Shown here piece by piece: positions 26,990-35,832 of a stretch of 58,856 bases of DNA. The notes beneath the pieces were generated by a model. The model had not been told where the DNA came from. It searched no databases and worked only from the letters and a program-made list of their open reading frames with translations. The translations under genes were made by a program, and so were the position numbers. Within the stretch, counting starts at the first letter, position 1. Each line of letters opens with the position of its first letter. Source of the stretch: Luteimonas padinae (GTDB taxonomy: Bacteria > Pseudomonadota > Gammaproteobacteria > Xanthomonadales > Xanthomonadaceae); contig NZ_BMZT01000008.1 of assembly GCF_014652935.1 (NCBI RefSeq), positions 137,807 to 196,662 on the forward strand. The letters run 5' to 3'.

Positions 26990-29900
26990 TCAGTCGCCCA
27001 GCGTCAGCAGCGAGGCGTTGCCGCCGGCGGCGGTGGTGTTGATGGTCACCGTCTTCTCGGTGGCGAAGCGCGGCAGGTAGTGCGGGCCGCCGGCCTTGGG
27101 GCCGGTGCCGGACAGGCCCTGGCCGCCGAAGGGCTGCACGCCCACCACCGCGCCGATCTGGTTGCGGTTGACGTAGATGTTGCCCACCTTCGCGCGCGAG
27201 ACGATGCGCTCGACCGTCTCGTCGATGCGCGAATGGATGCCGAGCGTCAGCCCGAAGCCGGTGGCGTTGATGGCGTCGACGACCTGGTCGAGCTCGCTCG
27301 CCTTCCAGCGCACCACGTGCAGCGCCGGGCCGAAGTTCTCGCGCTCCAGGCGGCCGATCGAATCGATCTCCCAGGCACGCGGCGCGAAGAAGGTGCCGTG
27401 GGCGGCTTCGTCGGGCAGCGCGGCCTGCGCGACGAGGCGGCAGCCGGCCATCTCGCCGGCGTGGTCCTCGAGCAGGCCCAGCGCGTCGGCATCGATCACC
27501 GGGCCGACGTCGGTCGACAGCTGGCCCGGGTCGCCCACCACCAGCTCGGCCATGGCGCCGGCCAGCATGTCGACCACCTTGTCGGCGATGTCGTCCTGCA
27601 CGAACAGCACGCGTGCGGCCGAGCAGCGCTGGCCGGCCGAGGTGAAGGCCGAACCGATCGCGTCCTTGACCACCTGCTCGGGCAGCGAGGACGAGTCGGC
27701 GATCAGCGCGTTCTGGCCGCCGGTCTCGGCGATCAGCACGCCGATGGACGCGTCGCGGGCGGCGAGCGCGCGGTTGATCGCGCGCGCGGTGGCGGTGGAG
27801 CCGGTGAAGGCCACGCCGGCCACGCGCGGGTCGGAGGTGAGCGCGGCGCCGACGCTGGCACCGTCGCCGGGCAGCAGCTGGAGCACGGTCTCCGGGATCC
27901 CGGCCTCGTGCAGCAGCTTCACCGCCGCGTGCGCGACCAGGTTGGTCTGCTCGGCCGGCTTGGCGATGACGCTGTTGCCGGCCGCGAGCGCCGCCGCCAC
28001 CTGGCCGCAGAAGATCGCCAGCGGGAAGTTCCAGGGACTGATGCAGACGAACACGCCGCGGCCTTCAAGCTGCAGCACGTTGGACTCGCCGGTGGGGCCG
28101 GGCAGGGCCTGCGCACCGAACTGGCGACGGGCCTCGCCGGCGTAGTAGCGCAGGAAGTCGACCGCCTCGCGCACCTCGGCGACGCCGTCGACGACGGTTT
28201 TGCCGGCCTCGCGCGTGCACATGGCGATGAACTTCGGCATCTGCTGCTCCATCACGTCGGCGGCGTGCTCGAGGATCGCGGCGCGCGACGCGGCCGGTGT
28301 CGCGTTCCAGGCCGGCTGGGCGGCGACGGCGTTGGCCAGCGCGCGCTCGACCGTGGCGGCGTCCGCGGCCTGCCAGCGGCCGACCACGCGGCGGCGGTCG
28401 GCGGGATCGGTGACGTCGGCCCAGGCGGCGGCGGTGGTCGCGCCGGGCACAAGCGGCGCGGCCTGCCACTGCGCCGTTTCGGCGGCGATGGCGGCGGCCA
28501 GGGTGCGCAGATCGTCGTCGTTGGCGAGGTTGATGCCCATGGAATTGGTCCTGTCGATGCCGACGCTGCGGAACAGGTCGGCCGGTAGCGGGATGCGCGG
28601 ATGCGGGATGGAGTCGAACGCGGACACGACCTCGACCGGGTCGCGGACCAGGTCCTCGATCGCCACGTCCTCGTCGGTGATGCGGTTGACGAAGCTGGAG
28701 TTGGCGCCGTTCTCGAGCAGGCGGCGCACGAGGTAGGGCAGCAGGTCCTCGTGGCTGCCGACCGGCGCGTAGACGCGGCAGGGCACGTCCAGGCGGTCGG
28801 CCGGGATCACCTCGTCGTAGAGGTCGTCGCCCATGCCGTGCAGCTTCTGGAACTCGAACGGCCGGCCGGCGCCCATGCGGTGCACGGCGGCGATGGTCTG
28901 CGCGTTGTGGGTGGCGAACATCGGATAGACCGCGTCGCCGGCGTCGAGCAGGCGGCGCGCGTTGGCCAGGTAGCTGACGTCGGTGTTGGGCTTGCGCGTG
29001 AACACGGGATAGCCCGCGTGGCCCTCGACCTGGGCGCGCTTGACCTCGGCGTCCCAGTACGCGCCCTTGACCAGGCGCACCGGGATCCGGCGGCCGCCGC
29101 GGCGCGCGAGCCCGGCGATCCAGTCGATCACGAACGGCGCGCGCTTCTGGTAGGCCTGCACCACGATGCCGAAGCCGCTCCAACCGGCCAGCGACGGGTC
29201 CGACCAGGCGGCTTCGATCACGTCCAGCGACAGCTCCAGGCGGTCGGCCTCCTCGGCGTCGACGGTCAGGCCGATGCGATGGCCCTTCGCGCGCTGCGCG
29301 AGGTCCAGCAGGCGCGGGGCGAGCTCGGCCAGCACCCGTTCGCGCTTGGCGTGCTCGTAGCGCGGATGCAGCGCCGAGAGCTTGACCGAGATCGAGGGCG
29401 CGACGATCTCGTCGGCCGCGCCGCCGGCGCTGCGGCCGATGGCGTCGATTGCGCTGCGGTAGGCCTCGAGGTAACGGTCGGCGTCGCGCTGGGTGAGCGC
29501 GGCCTCGCCGAGCATGTCGTAGGAGTAGCGGTAGTTCGCGTTGCGGCCCTTGCGGGCGCGCCCCAGCGCCTCGCCGATGGTGCGGCCCATCACGAACTGG
29601 TGGCCCATGATCTTCATCGCCTGGCGCACGGCCAGGCGGATCACCGGCTCGCCCACGCGGCCGACCAGGCGCTTGAAGGCGCCGTGCACGTCGCGCCTGG
29701 TGTCGTCGGCCAGGTCGACCAGGTGGCCGGTCAGCATCAGGCCCCAGGTGGAGGCGTTGACCAGCACCGATTCCGACTGGCCGACGTGGCGCTTCCAGTC
29801 GGCCTCGCCCAGCTTGTCGCGGATCAGCGCGTCGGCGGTGTCCTGGTCGGGAATGCGCAGCAGCGCCTCGGCCACGCACATCAGCAGCACGCCCTCCTCG

Positions 29901-30142
29901 CTGCCGAGGTCGTACTGGCGCATGAAGGACTCGACCACGCCCTGATCGCGCGCGCGCAGGCGCACGCGGCGCACCAGGTCGGCGGCGGTGGCGGCGATCG
30001 CGGCGGTGTCGGCGGGCGGCTGGCGCGCCTCGGCGAGCAGCGCGCGCACGCGGGTGGCTTCGTCCGCCAGCCAGTGCTGCGTGATCGCCGCGCGCAGCGG
30101 GTCGGACGGCGGCGGAAGGTCGCCGGGAAGGGGCTTGGTCAC
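26990..30142 (-). CDS. putA: Bifunctional proline dehydrogenase / L-glutamate gamma-semialdehyde dehydrogenase
   Basis: Oxidises proline to glutamate, passing electrons from FAD to the respiratory quinone pool. 1050 residues: the PRODH barrel (about 170-470, with RLVKGAYWDAEVK) and the ALDH domain (about 560-1030, with LIAETGGQNA and catalytic Cys in SAGQRCSAAR). E. coli-type PutA has an N-terminal ribbon-helix-helix repressor domain and about 270 more residues; both are absent, so this is a short enzyme-only PutA. GTG at 30142 is the only plausible start. TAGAAT (reverse strand, 30175-30180) could be its -10. Confidence 0.95.
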   Translation of the reverse strand: MTKPLPGDLPPPSDPLRAAITQHWLADEATRVRALLAEARQPPADTAAIAATAADLVRRVRLRARDQGVVESFMRQYDLGSEEGVLLMCVAEALLRIPDQDTADALIRDKLGEADWKRHVGQSESVLVNASTWGLMLTGHLVDLADDTRRDVHGAFKRLVGRVGEPVIRLAVRQAMKIMGHQFVMGRTIGEALGRARKGRNANYRYSYDMLGEAALTQRDADRYLEAYRSAIDAIGRSAGGAADEIVAPSISVKLSALHPRYEHAKRERVLAELAPRLLDLAQRAKGHRIGLTVDAEEADRLELSLDVIEAAWSDPSLAGWSGFGIVVQAYQKRAPFVIDWIAGLARRGGRRIPVRLVKGAYWDAEVKRAQVEGHAGYPVFTRKPNTDVSYLANARRLLDAGDAVYPMFATHNAQTIAAVHRMGAGRPFEFQKLHGMGDDLYDEVIPADRLDVPCRVYAPVGSHEDLLPYLVRRLLENGANSSFVNRITDEDVAIEDLVRDPVEVVSAFDSIPHPRIPLPADLFRSVGIDRTNSMGINLANDDDLRTLAAAIAAETAQWQAAPLVPGATTAAAWADVTDPADRRRVVGRWQAADAATVERALANAVAAQPAWNATPAASRAAILEHAADVMEQQMPKFIAMCTREAGKTVVDGVAEVREAVDFLRYYAGEARRQFGAQALPGPTGESNVLQLEGRGVFVCISPWNFPLAIFCGQVAAALAAGNSVIAKPAEQTNLVAHAAVKLLHEAGIPETVLQLLPGDGASVGAALTSDPRVAGVAFTGSTATARAINRALAARDASIGVLIAETGGQNALIADSSSLPEQVVKDAIGSAFTSAGQRCSAARVLFVQDDIADKVVDMLAGAMAELVVGDPGQLSTDVGPVIDADALGLLEDHAGEMAGCRLVAQAALPDEAAHGTFFAPRAWEIDSIGRLERENFGPALHVVRWKASELDQVVDAINATGFGLTLGIHSRIDETVERIVSRAKVGNIYVNRNQIGAVVGVQPFGGQGLSGTGPKAGGPHYLPRFATEKTVTINTTAAGGNASLLTLGD

Positions 30143-30466
30143 GGTGGTCCGGACATCGAGGGTGAGAGAGGAGGATTCTAGTCCTCCGGGTGCGCTTTGC
30201 GCCCTGTTCGCGAAGTGTCCGCGGGCGCGCCGGGGCGCCCCTTGCGCATTTTTTCGCACGCCGTATTGACCGGGCGCGTTGCAGGCCCGCGATGGATGTG
30301 CTTGCCGGTCCGCGTACGCGACGGCTACCATCGCTACGATCAGGCGCCCCCGGCGGGGCGTGGCCGGTTCGACCGCGCGGGGCAGAGGCCGGTGCGGATG
30401 GGCCATCCGACCAACGTAGATGGCAGGCGGCCGCCGGGCCGCGATCGAACATTTGGGGTTGCGCGC
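30143..30466. promoter_or_regulatory. 324-bp divergent intergenic region, putA and coxB
   Basis: No gene seen. For coxB, TTGCCG (30302-30307) and TACCAT (30326-30331), spaced 18 bp, form a plausible promoter with a leader of about 130 nt. For putA only a -10-like TAGAAT at 30175-30180 (reverse) is visible. A short T tract with GCATTTTTTCGC at 30245-30256 is notable in this GC-rich sequence. Confidence 0.4.
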
Positions 30467-31438
30467 ATGATGCAGGGGCGATTCTCGCGGTGGATTCTGG
30501 CGCTCGTCGCCGCGGCGCCGATGGCGGCCATGGCCCAGGCGGCCGATCCGTCGCGATGGCAGCTGAACATGGGGCGGGGCGTGACCGCGACGTCCCAGAA
30601 CGCCTACGAGGCCCACATGCTGGCGCTGTGGATCTGCCTGGCCATCGGCCTGGTGGTCTTCATCGCCATGGGCTACGCGATCTTCGCGTTCCGCAAGTCC
30701 AAGGGCGCGGTGGCGGCCAAGTGGAGCCACCACACCGGCCTTGAAGTGCTGTGGACGGTGATCCCGGTGATCCTGCTGGTGATCATGGCCTGGCCGGCCA
30801 CCAGCAAGCTGATCGCCATGTACGACACCCGCGAATCCGCGATGACGGTCAAGGTGACCGGCTACCAGTGGATGTGGAAGTACGACTACCTGGGCGAGGA
30901 CGTCTCCATCACCAGCCGCCTCGACCGCGAACACGACCGCATCCGGCAGGCCGGCGAGCGCCCCGACCCGGCGGCGCACCCCTACTACCTGCTCGAGGTC
31001 GACAACGAGCTGGTGGTGCCCGTCGACACCAAGATCCGCTTCGTGATCACCGCCGACGACGTCATCCACTCCTGGTGGGTGCCGGCGCTGGGCTGGAAGC
31101 AGGACGCGGTGCCGGGCATCGTCAACGAGGCCTGGGCCGAGATCCGCGAGCCGGGCGTGTACCGCGGCCAGTGCGCCGAGCTCTGCGGCAAGGACCACGG
31201 CTTCATGCCGATCGTGGTGCGCGCGGTGCCGAAGGACGAATACGCGACCTGGCTGGCGTCGATGAAGACGGTGGACACCGGGGTGCCGACCGATCCCTCG
31301 CTGGTGCCCGAGGGCGGCGACGGCAACGCGCCGCGGTCCATCGACCCGGACATGATCGAAGACATCCAGCAGGGCGAGGAGCCCACCGCCCCGCAGGCGC
31401 CCGCCGCCGCATCCGCCGACGCCTCCAGCGCCGCCTGA
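30467..31438 (+). CDS. coxB: Cytochrome c oxidase subunit II
   Basis: Receives electrons from cytochrome c at the CuA centre. 323 residues: signal peptide, two TM helices (about 47-70 and 90-108), and a periplasmic cupredoxin domain with the conserved aromatic GYQWMWKYDY. CuA ligands C236, C240, H244 and M247 lie in CAELCGKDHGFM. There is no C-terminal cytochrome c domain, so it is the aa3 type. The Ala/Pro-rich C-terminal tail (about 280-323) is a lineage extension. First gene of the oxidase operon; ctaD follows in 23 bp. Confidence 0.96.
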   Translation: MMQGRFSRWILALVAAAPMAAMAQAADPSRWQLNMGRGVTATSQNAYEAHMLALWICLAIGLVVFIAMGYAIFAFRKSKGAVAAKWSHHTGLEVLWTVIPVILLVIMAWPATSKLIAMYDTRESAMTVKVTGYQWMWKYDYLGEDVSITSRLDREHDRIRQAGERPDPAAHPYYLLEVDNELVVPVDTKIRFVITADDVIHSWWVPALGWKQDAVPGIVNEAWAEIREPGVYRGQCAELCGKDHGFMPIVVRAVPKDEYATWLASMKTVDTGVPTDPSLVPEGGDGNAPRSIDPDMIEDIQQGEEPTAPQAPAAASADASSAA

Positions 31439-31461
31439 CCGAACACGAAAGGCCGATCGCC

Positions 31462-33111
31462 ATGTCCACCCATACCGCAACCGCCGACCACCACGACCAC
31501 AAGCAGGGCTTCGTCGAACGCTGGTTCTTCTCCACGAACCACAAGGACATCGGCACGCTGTACCTGCTCTTCAGCTTCCTGATGTTCATCGTCGGCGCGG
31601 CGATGAGCGTGGTCATCCGCTTCGAGCTGGCTGTGCCGGGCCTGCAGCACGTCAGCCCGCACTTCTTCAACCAGATGACGTCGATGCACGCGCTGGTGAT
31701 GATCTTCGGCGGCGTGATGCCGGCCTTCGTCGGCCTGGCCAACTGGATGATCCCGCTGCAGATCGGCGCGCCGGACATGGCGCTGCCGCGCATGAACAAC
31801 TGGTCGTTCTGGATCCTGCCGTTCGCCTTCGCGATGCTGCTGCTGACCCTGTTCCTCCCGGGCGGCGCGCCGGCCGGCGGCTGGACCATGTACCCGCCGC
31901 TGTCGCTGCAGGGCGGCTCGAGCATGGCGTTCGCGATCTTCGCCATCCACATGATGGGCATCAGCTCGATCATGGGCGCGATCAACGTCATCGCCACCGT
32001 GCTCAACATGCGCGCACCGGGCGTCGACCTGCTGAAGATGCCGATCTTCCCGTGGACCTGGCTCATCACCGCGTTCCTGCTGATCGCGGTGATGCCGGTG
32101 CTGGCGGGCGCGGTGACGATGCTGCTGACCGACAAGTTCTTCGGCACCAGCTTCTTCAACGCCGCCGGCGGCGGCGACCCGGTGATGTACCAGCACATCT
32201 TCTGGTTCTTCGGGCATCCCGAGGTCTACATCATGATCCTGCCGGCCTTCGGCGTGGTCTCGGAGATCATCCCGACTTACAGCCGCAAGCCGCTGTTCGG
32301 CTACCAGGCCATGGTGTACGCCACCGCCGCGATCGCGTTCCTGTCGTTCATCGTGTGGGCGCACCACATGTTCACGGCCGGCATGCCGCTGGGCGGCGAG
32401 ATCTACTTCATGTACGCGACCATGCTGATCTCGGTGCCCACGGGCGTGAAGATCTTCAACTGGGTCAGCACGATGTGGCGCGGCTCGCTGACGTTCGAGA
32501 CCCCGATGCTGTTCTCGATCGCCTTCGTGATCCTGTTCTCGATCGGCGGCTTCTCGGGCCTGATGCTCGCGATCGTGCCGGCCGACTTCCAGTACCACGA
32601 CACCTACTTCGTCGTCGCGCACTTCCACTACGTGCTGGTCACCGGCTCGGTGCTGGCGCTGATCGCCGCCGTCTACTACTGGTGGCCGAAGTGGACCGGC
32701 CGCATGTACAACGAGGCCTGGGGCAAGTTCCACTTCTGGTGGACGATGGTGTTCGTCAACCTGCTGTTCTTCCCGCAGCACTTCCTGGGCCTGGCCGGCA
32801 TGCCGCGCCGCATTCCGGACTACAACGTGGTGTTCGCCGACTGGAACCTGATCAGCTCGATCGGCGCGTTCGGCATGTTCGTCACGCCCTTCATGATGTT
32901 CGGCATCCTGTTCCACTCGCTGAAGAAGGGCGCCGTGGCGCCGCAGCGTCCGTGGGAAGGCGCGCGTGGCCTGGAGTGGACCGTGCCGTCGCCGGCGCCG
33001 CACCACACCTTCGGCACGCCGCCGGTGATCCGTCCGGGCGACCTCGCCCATGGCGACCTGGATCCCGAAGGCCACGAGATCGAGCCCGTGAACGAGGCCG
33101 GTCGTGCCTGA
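31462..33111 (+). CDS. ctaD: Cytochrome c oxidase subunit I
   Basis: Catalytic haem-copper subunit that reduces oxygen and pumps protons. 549 residues, 12 helices. HPEVYI holds a CuB histidine and the crosslinked tyrosine of the K channel, WAHHMFT the two further CuB histidines, and VAHFHYVL the haem histidines; MTSMHALVM near residue 75 holds the low-spin haem ligand. The start MSTHTATADHHDHKQG is histidine-rich. Its last bases overlap the GTG of a small membrane protein. Confidence 0.97.
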   Translation: MSTHTATADHHDHKQGFVERWFFSTNHKDIGTLYLLFSFLMFIVGAAMSVVIRFELAVPGLQHVSPHFFNQMTSMHALVMIFGGVMPAFVGLANWMIPLQIGAPDMALPRMNNWSFWILPFAFAMLLLTLFLPGGAPAGGWTMYPPLSLQGGSSMAFAIFAIHMMGISSIMGAINVIATVLNMRAPGVDLLKMPIFPWTWLITAFLLIAVMPVLAGAVTMLLTDKFFGTSFFNAAGGGDPVMYQHIFWFFGHPEVYIMILPAFGVVSEIIPTYSRKPLFGYQAMVYATAAIAFLSFIVWAHHMFTAGMPLGGEIYFMYATMLISVPTGVKIFNWVSTMWRGSLTFETPMLFSIAFVILFSIGGFSGLMLAIVPADFQYHDTYFVVAHFHYVLVTGSVLALIAAVYYWWPKWTGRMYNEAWGKFHFWWTMVFVNLLFFPQHFLGLAGMPRRIPDYNVVFADWNLISSIGAFGMFVTPFMMFGILFHSLKKGAVAPQRPWEGARGLEWTVPSPAPHHTFGTPPVIRPGDLAHGDLDPEGHEIEPVNEAGRA

Positions 33112-33235
33112 CCAGCACGACCCCGTGCGCGTCGCCGCCCAGCGGCGGCGTGCCCTGCGCATGGCGCTGATCCTGGGCGCGGTGGCGCTGGCGATCTACG
33201 TCGCCTTCATCCTGTCGGGCGTGCTGGCGTCGTGA
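33104..33235 (+). CDS. 43-residue single-TM protein between ctaD and ctaG
   Basis: Short frame starting GTG at 33104, overlapping the ctaD stop, and ending with TGA at 33233-33235, overlapping the ctaG GTG. It has a basic N-terminus (QRRRALRMALI) and one hydrophobic helix (ILGAVALAIYVAFILSGVLA). Overlaps at both ends make translational coupling likely. Similar tiny proteins at this place in other proteobacteria are annotated as small cytochrome oxidase assembly proteins. It is easily missed because of its size and GTG start. Confidence 0.72.
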   Translation: MPDQHDPVRVAAQRRRALRMALILGAVALAIYVAFILSGVLAS

Positions 33236-33825
33236 CCGGCAAGGCCGCCAGGACCGCCGGCATCGGCAAGATGCTGCTCGCAGCGCTGGCCGCGTTCGCG
33301 TTCACCTTCTCGCTGGTGCCGCTGTACCGCATCGCCTGCGAGAAGGTGTTCGGCATCCGCCTCGACAACACCGCGGCGAGCGCGGATGCCGGTGCAGGCG
33401 CCGCGGCCGAGGCGCGCATGGTCACGGTGGAGTTCGACGGTGGCGTCAACTCCTCGCTGCCGTGGTCGTTCCGGCCCAACCAGGCGCGCATGCAGGTGCA
33501 GGTCGGCCAGCAGTACGAAACCACCTACTACGCGCACAACGATGGCGACCGTCCGATCGTCGGCACCGCCACCCCCTCGGTGGCGCCGGCGCGGGCCTCG
33601 GGCTACTTCGCCAAGACCGAATGCTTCTGCTTCACCGCGCAGACGCTGGCGGCCGGGGAAACCCGCGACATGCCGGTGCGCTTCATCATCGATCCGTCGC
33701 TGCCCGCGGACGTCAAGACGATCACCCTGTCCTACACTTTCTTCAAGAACGACATCCTGACCGAGCGCGAACAGCAGTCCGCCGCGGTCGGTGCGTCGTC
33801 CAACGTGCCGCACGCGGCACCCTGA
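33232..33825 (+). CDS. ctaG: Cytochrome c oxidase assembly protein CtaG/Cox11
   Basis: Copper chaperone that delivers CuB to subunit I. 197 residues: one N-terminal TM (about 14-33) ending LVPLYRIACEKVFG, then a periplasmic Ig-like domain with the copper motif CFCF (131-134). The usual Cys in the YRIACE segment after the TM is present. GTG start overlaps the preceding small gene; ctaE follows in 22 bp. Confidence 0.95.
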   Translation: MTGKAARTAGIGKMLLAALAAFAFTFSLVPLYRIACEKVFGIRLDNTAASADAGAGAAAEARMVTVEFDGGVNSSLPWSFRPNQARMQVQVGQQYETTYYAHNDGDRPIVGTATPSVAPARASGYFAKTECFCFTAQTLAAGETRDMPVRFIIDPSLPADVKTITLSYTFFKNDILTEREQQSAAVGASSNVPHAAP

Positions 33826-33847
33826 CCCGGCAACGACGGAACCCGAC

Positions 33848-34732
33848 ATGGCACAGACCCAAGCCGAGCACCACGACCCGAACGTCTACTTCGTCCCGCA
33901 CGACAGCAAGTGGCCGGTGTTCGCGTCGGTGGCGCTGTTCATCCTGTTCTTCGGACTGGCGAGCTGGTTCAACGAGGTGTCGTGGGGCAGGACGATGTTC
34001 TTCGTCGGTGCCGCGGGCCTGATCCTGATCCTGTTCAAGTGGTTCGCGGACGTGATCCTCGAATCGGTGTCGGGCTACCACAACCGCCAGGTCGACGGCT
34101 CGTTCCGCATGGGCATGGTGTGGTTCATCTTCTCGGAAGTGATGTTCTTCGCCGCCTTCTTCGGCGCGCTGTTCTACGCCCGCCAGCTGTCGCTGCCGTG
34201 GCTGGGCGGCGCGGGCGACGGCGTCATGACCAACTCGCTGCTGTGGGAGGGCTACAGCGCGGCCTGGCCGTCGGCCGGTCCGGGCCAGGTCGGCGGTGCG
34301 TTCCAGACCATCCCGGCCTGGGGCCTGCCGCTGCTCAACACGCTGATCCTGCTGACCTCGGGCGTCACGCTGACCATCGCGCACCATGCGCTGAAGGCCG
34401 ACAACCGCCGCCAGCTGCTGGTGTGGCTGGGCATCACCGTGCTGCTGGGCTGCCTGTTCCTCTTCTTCCAGGTCGAGGAATACATCCACGCCTACCGCGA
34501 CCTCAACCTGACCCTGGGGTCGGGCATCTACGGCTCGACCTTCTTCATGCTCACCGGCTTCCACGGCGCGCACGTTACGCTGGGCACGATCATGCTGGCG
34601 ATCATCTGGTTCCGCTGCCTCAAGGGCCACTTCACGAGGGACAACCACTTCGCGTTCGAGGCCGTGGCCTGGTACTGGCACTTCGTCGACGTGGTCTGGC
34701 TGGCGCTGTTCCTGTTCGTCTACGTGGTCTGA
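33848..34732 (+). CDS. ctaE: Cytochrome c oxidase subunit III
   Basis: Stabilises the proton-pumping core of the aa3 oxidase. 294 residues with seven TM helices; conserved FIFSEVMFFAAFFGALFY, AWGLPLLNT, FFQVEEY, and the final helices FHGAHVTLG and WYWHFVDVVWLALF. ATG at 33848 follows a purine-rich stretch (CAACGACGGAACC). It is the last gene of the structural oxidase set; a perfect palindrome 35 bp later may end the transcript. Confidence 0.96.
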   Translation: MAQTQAEHHDPNVYFVPHDSKWPVFASVALFILFFGLASWFNEVSWGRTMFFVGAAGLILILFKWFADVILESVSGYHNRQVDGSFRMGMVWFIFSEVMFFAAFFGALFYARQLSLPWLGGAGDGVMTNSLLWEGYSAAWPSAGPGQVGGAFQTIPAWGLPLLNTLILLTSGVTLTIAHHALKADNRRQLLVWLGITVLLGCLFLFFQVEEYIHAYRDLNLTLGSGIYGSTFFMLTGFHGAHVTLGTIMLAIIWFRCLKGHFTRDNHFAFEAVAWYWHFVDVVWLALFLFVYVV

Positions 34733-34767
34733 GGCACGCGCCCGCCAGGGCGGCCGTCATGGAATGA

Positions 34768-34793
34768 CGAAGGCCGGCGATCGCCGGCCTTCG
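34768..34793. terminator. 26-bp perfect palindrome after ctaE
   Basis: CGAAGGCCGGCGA mirrored exactly by TCGCCGGCCTTCG. It can form a strong GC hairpin for both strands, between ctaE and the DUF2909 gene that converge on it. No T tract follows, so termination efficiency is uncertain. Confidence 0.6.
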
Positions 34794-34833
34794 TGTCTGC
34801 GCCGGGGCCGCGCGCGCGGCCCGGATCCGGGGC

Positions 34834-35052
34834 TCAGCCCTGGATGCCGTGCGGCGTGATCCACCCCATCCAGATCGAGAGGAGCACGATCAGGATCAGC
34901 GCCACCGACAGCGCGATGCGCCGCGTCAGCGCATTCACCGTGCGCTTGGTGGTGCCCTTGTCGACCAGCATGTAGTAAAGGCCGGCGCCAAGGTTCCATA
35001 CGATCAGGATCAGGAATCCGATGATGAGCAGGGTTTTCAGCGAGTCACTCAT
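34834..35052 (-). CDS. Twin transmembrane DUF2909 protein
   Basis: 72 residues with two hydrophobic helices (LLIIGFLILIVWNLGAGLYY and IALSVALILIVLLSIWMGW) separated by a short basic loop KGTTKRTVNALTRR. This matches the small DUF2909 twin-TM family that recurs inside cytochrome oxidase loci of proteobacteria. It is transcribed opposite to all surrounding oxidase genes and convergent with ctaE. Role in the oxidase is inferred from context only. Confidence 0.82.
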   Translation of the reverse strand: MSDSLKTLLIIGFLILIVWNLGAGLYYMLVDKGTTKRTVNALTRRIALSVALILIVLLSIWMGWITPHGIQG

Positions 35053-35112
35053 GCGCTTGGCCTCCGCGGCCGGTGTGATCGGCGCAGTATCGCACCCGGT
35101 CGACGCGCGCAC

Positions 35113-35832
35113 ATGAGCCGTGGCACCGGCATGGTGGTCGGGTGGATGGCGGCGCTGCTGGCGATCGCCGGCTTCTCGGCGCTCGGTCACTGGCAGCTCG
35201 GCAGGCAGCAGGAAAAGCAGCTGATGCTCGACCAGGTCGCGGCGACGATCGCCGCGAAGACGCCGGTGCCGCTGGCCGCCGCCGCCGACCCCGCGCGCAC
35301 GCGCGGCTACGACTGGAGCGCCGCTACCGGCCACTTCGCCGAGGCCCCGGCGGTACTGCTCGACAACCAGCAGCGCAACGGCCGCGCGGGCGTGCGCGTG
35401 TATCGCGCCTTCGTGCCCGACGCGGGCACCGGCGCGGTGCTGGTCGAGCTCGGCTGGCTGCCGCTGCCGCCCGAGCGCACGCTGCCGGAGGTGCCGCGGC
35501 TGGCGGGGCCGCGCCAGGTCGCCGGCCTGCTGGCGCCGCCGCCTTCCCACGGCATCGGGCCCTCGGGCTTCGAACCGCAGGCCGATGGCACCCTGCTCGC
35601 GATCGGGCTGGATCCCGCCGCGCTGGCCGCGCCGCTGGGCCAGCCGCGGCTCGCGCCGCGGGTGCTCAAGCTCGACCCGGCGCTCGACATCGGCTACGCC
35701 CGCGACCTCGACGTGCTCCCCAACACCCTCCCGCCCGAACGCCACCTCGGCTATGCCGTGCAGTGGTTCGCGCTCGCCCTCGCGGTGCTTGCCACCGCGC
35801 TGATCCTGACGTATCGCAGGCAACGCCCATGA
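35113..35832 (+). CDS. SURF1-family cytochrome oxidase assembly protein
   Basis: 239 residues with two TM helices at the ends (about 7-25 and 215-233) and the SURF1 features GHWQLGRQ after TM1, VLLDNQ, and YAVQWFALAL in the last helix. SURF1 helps insert haem a into subunit I. Overlaps the next gene by four bases (ATGA). The 60-bp gap to the divergent DUF2909 gene must hold their promoters. Confidence 0.9.
   Translation: MSRGTGMVVGWMAALLAIAGFSALGHWQLGRQQEKQLMLDQVAATIAAKTPVPLAAAADPARTRGYDWSAATGHFAEAPAVLLDNQQRNGRAGVRVYRAFVPDAGTGAVLVELGWLPLPPERTLPEVPRLAGPRQVAGLLAPPPSHGIGPSGFEPQADGTLLAIGLDPAALAAPLGQPRLAPRVLKLDPALDIGYARDLDVLPNTLPPERHLGYAVQWFALALAVLATALILTYRRQRP

Noticed and set aside
30985..33162. 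Antisense frame opposite coxB/ctaD, His/Arg/Gln-rich
   Set aside because: Mirror of GC-rich codon positions; the sense genes are unambiguous.
34768..34793. Operator for a dimeric regulator
   Set aside because: A perfect 26-bp palindrome between two converging genes is better explained as a transcript-end hairpin.
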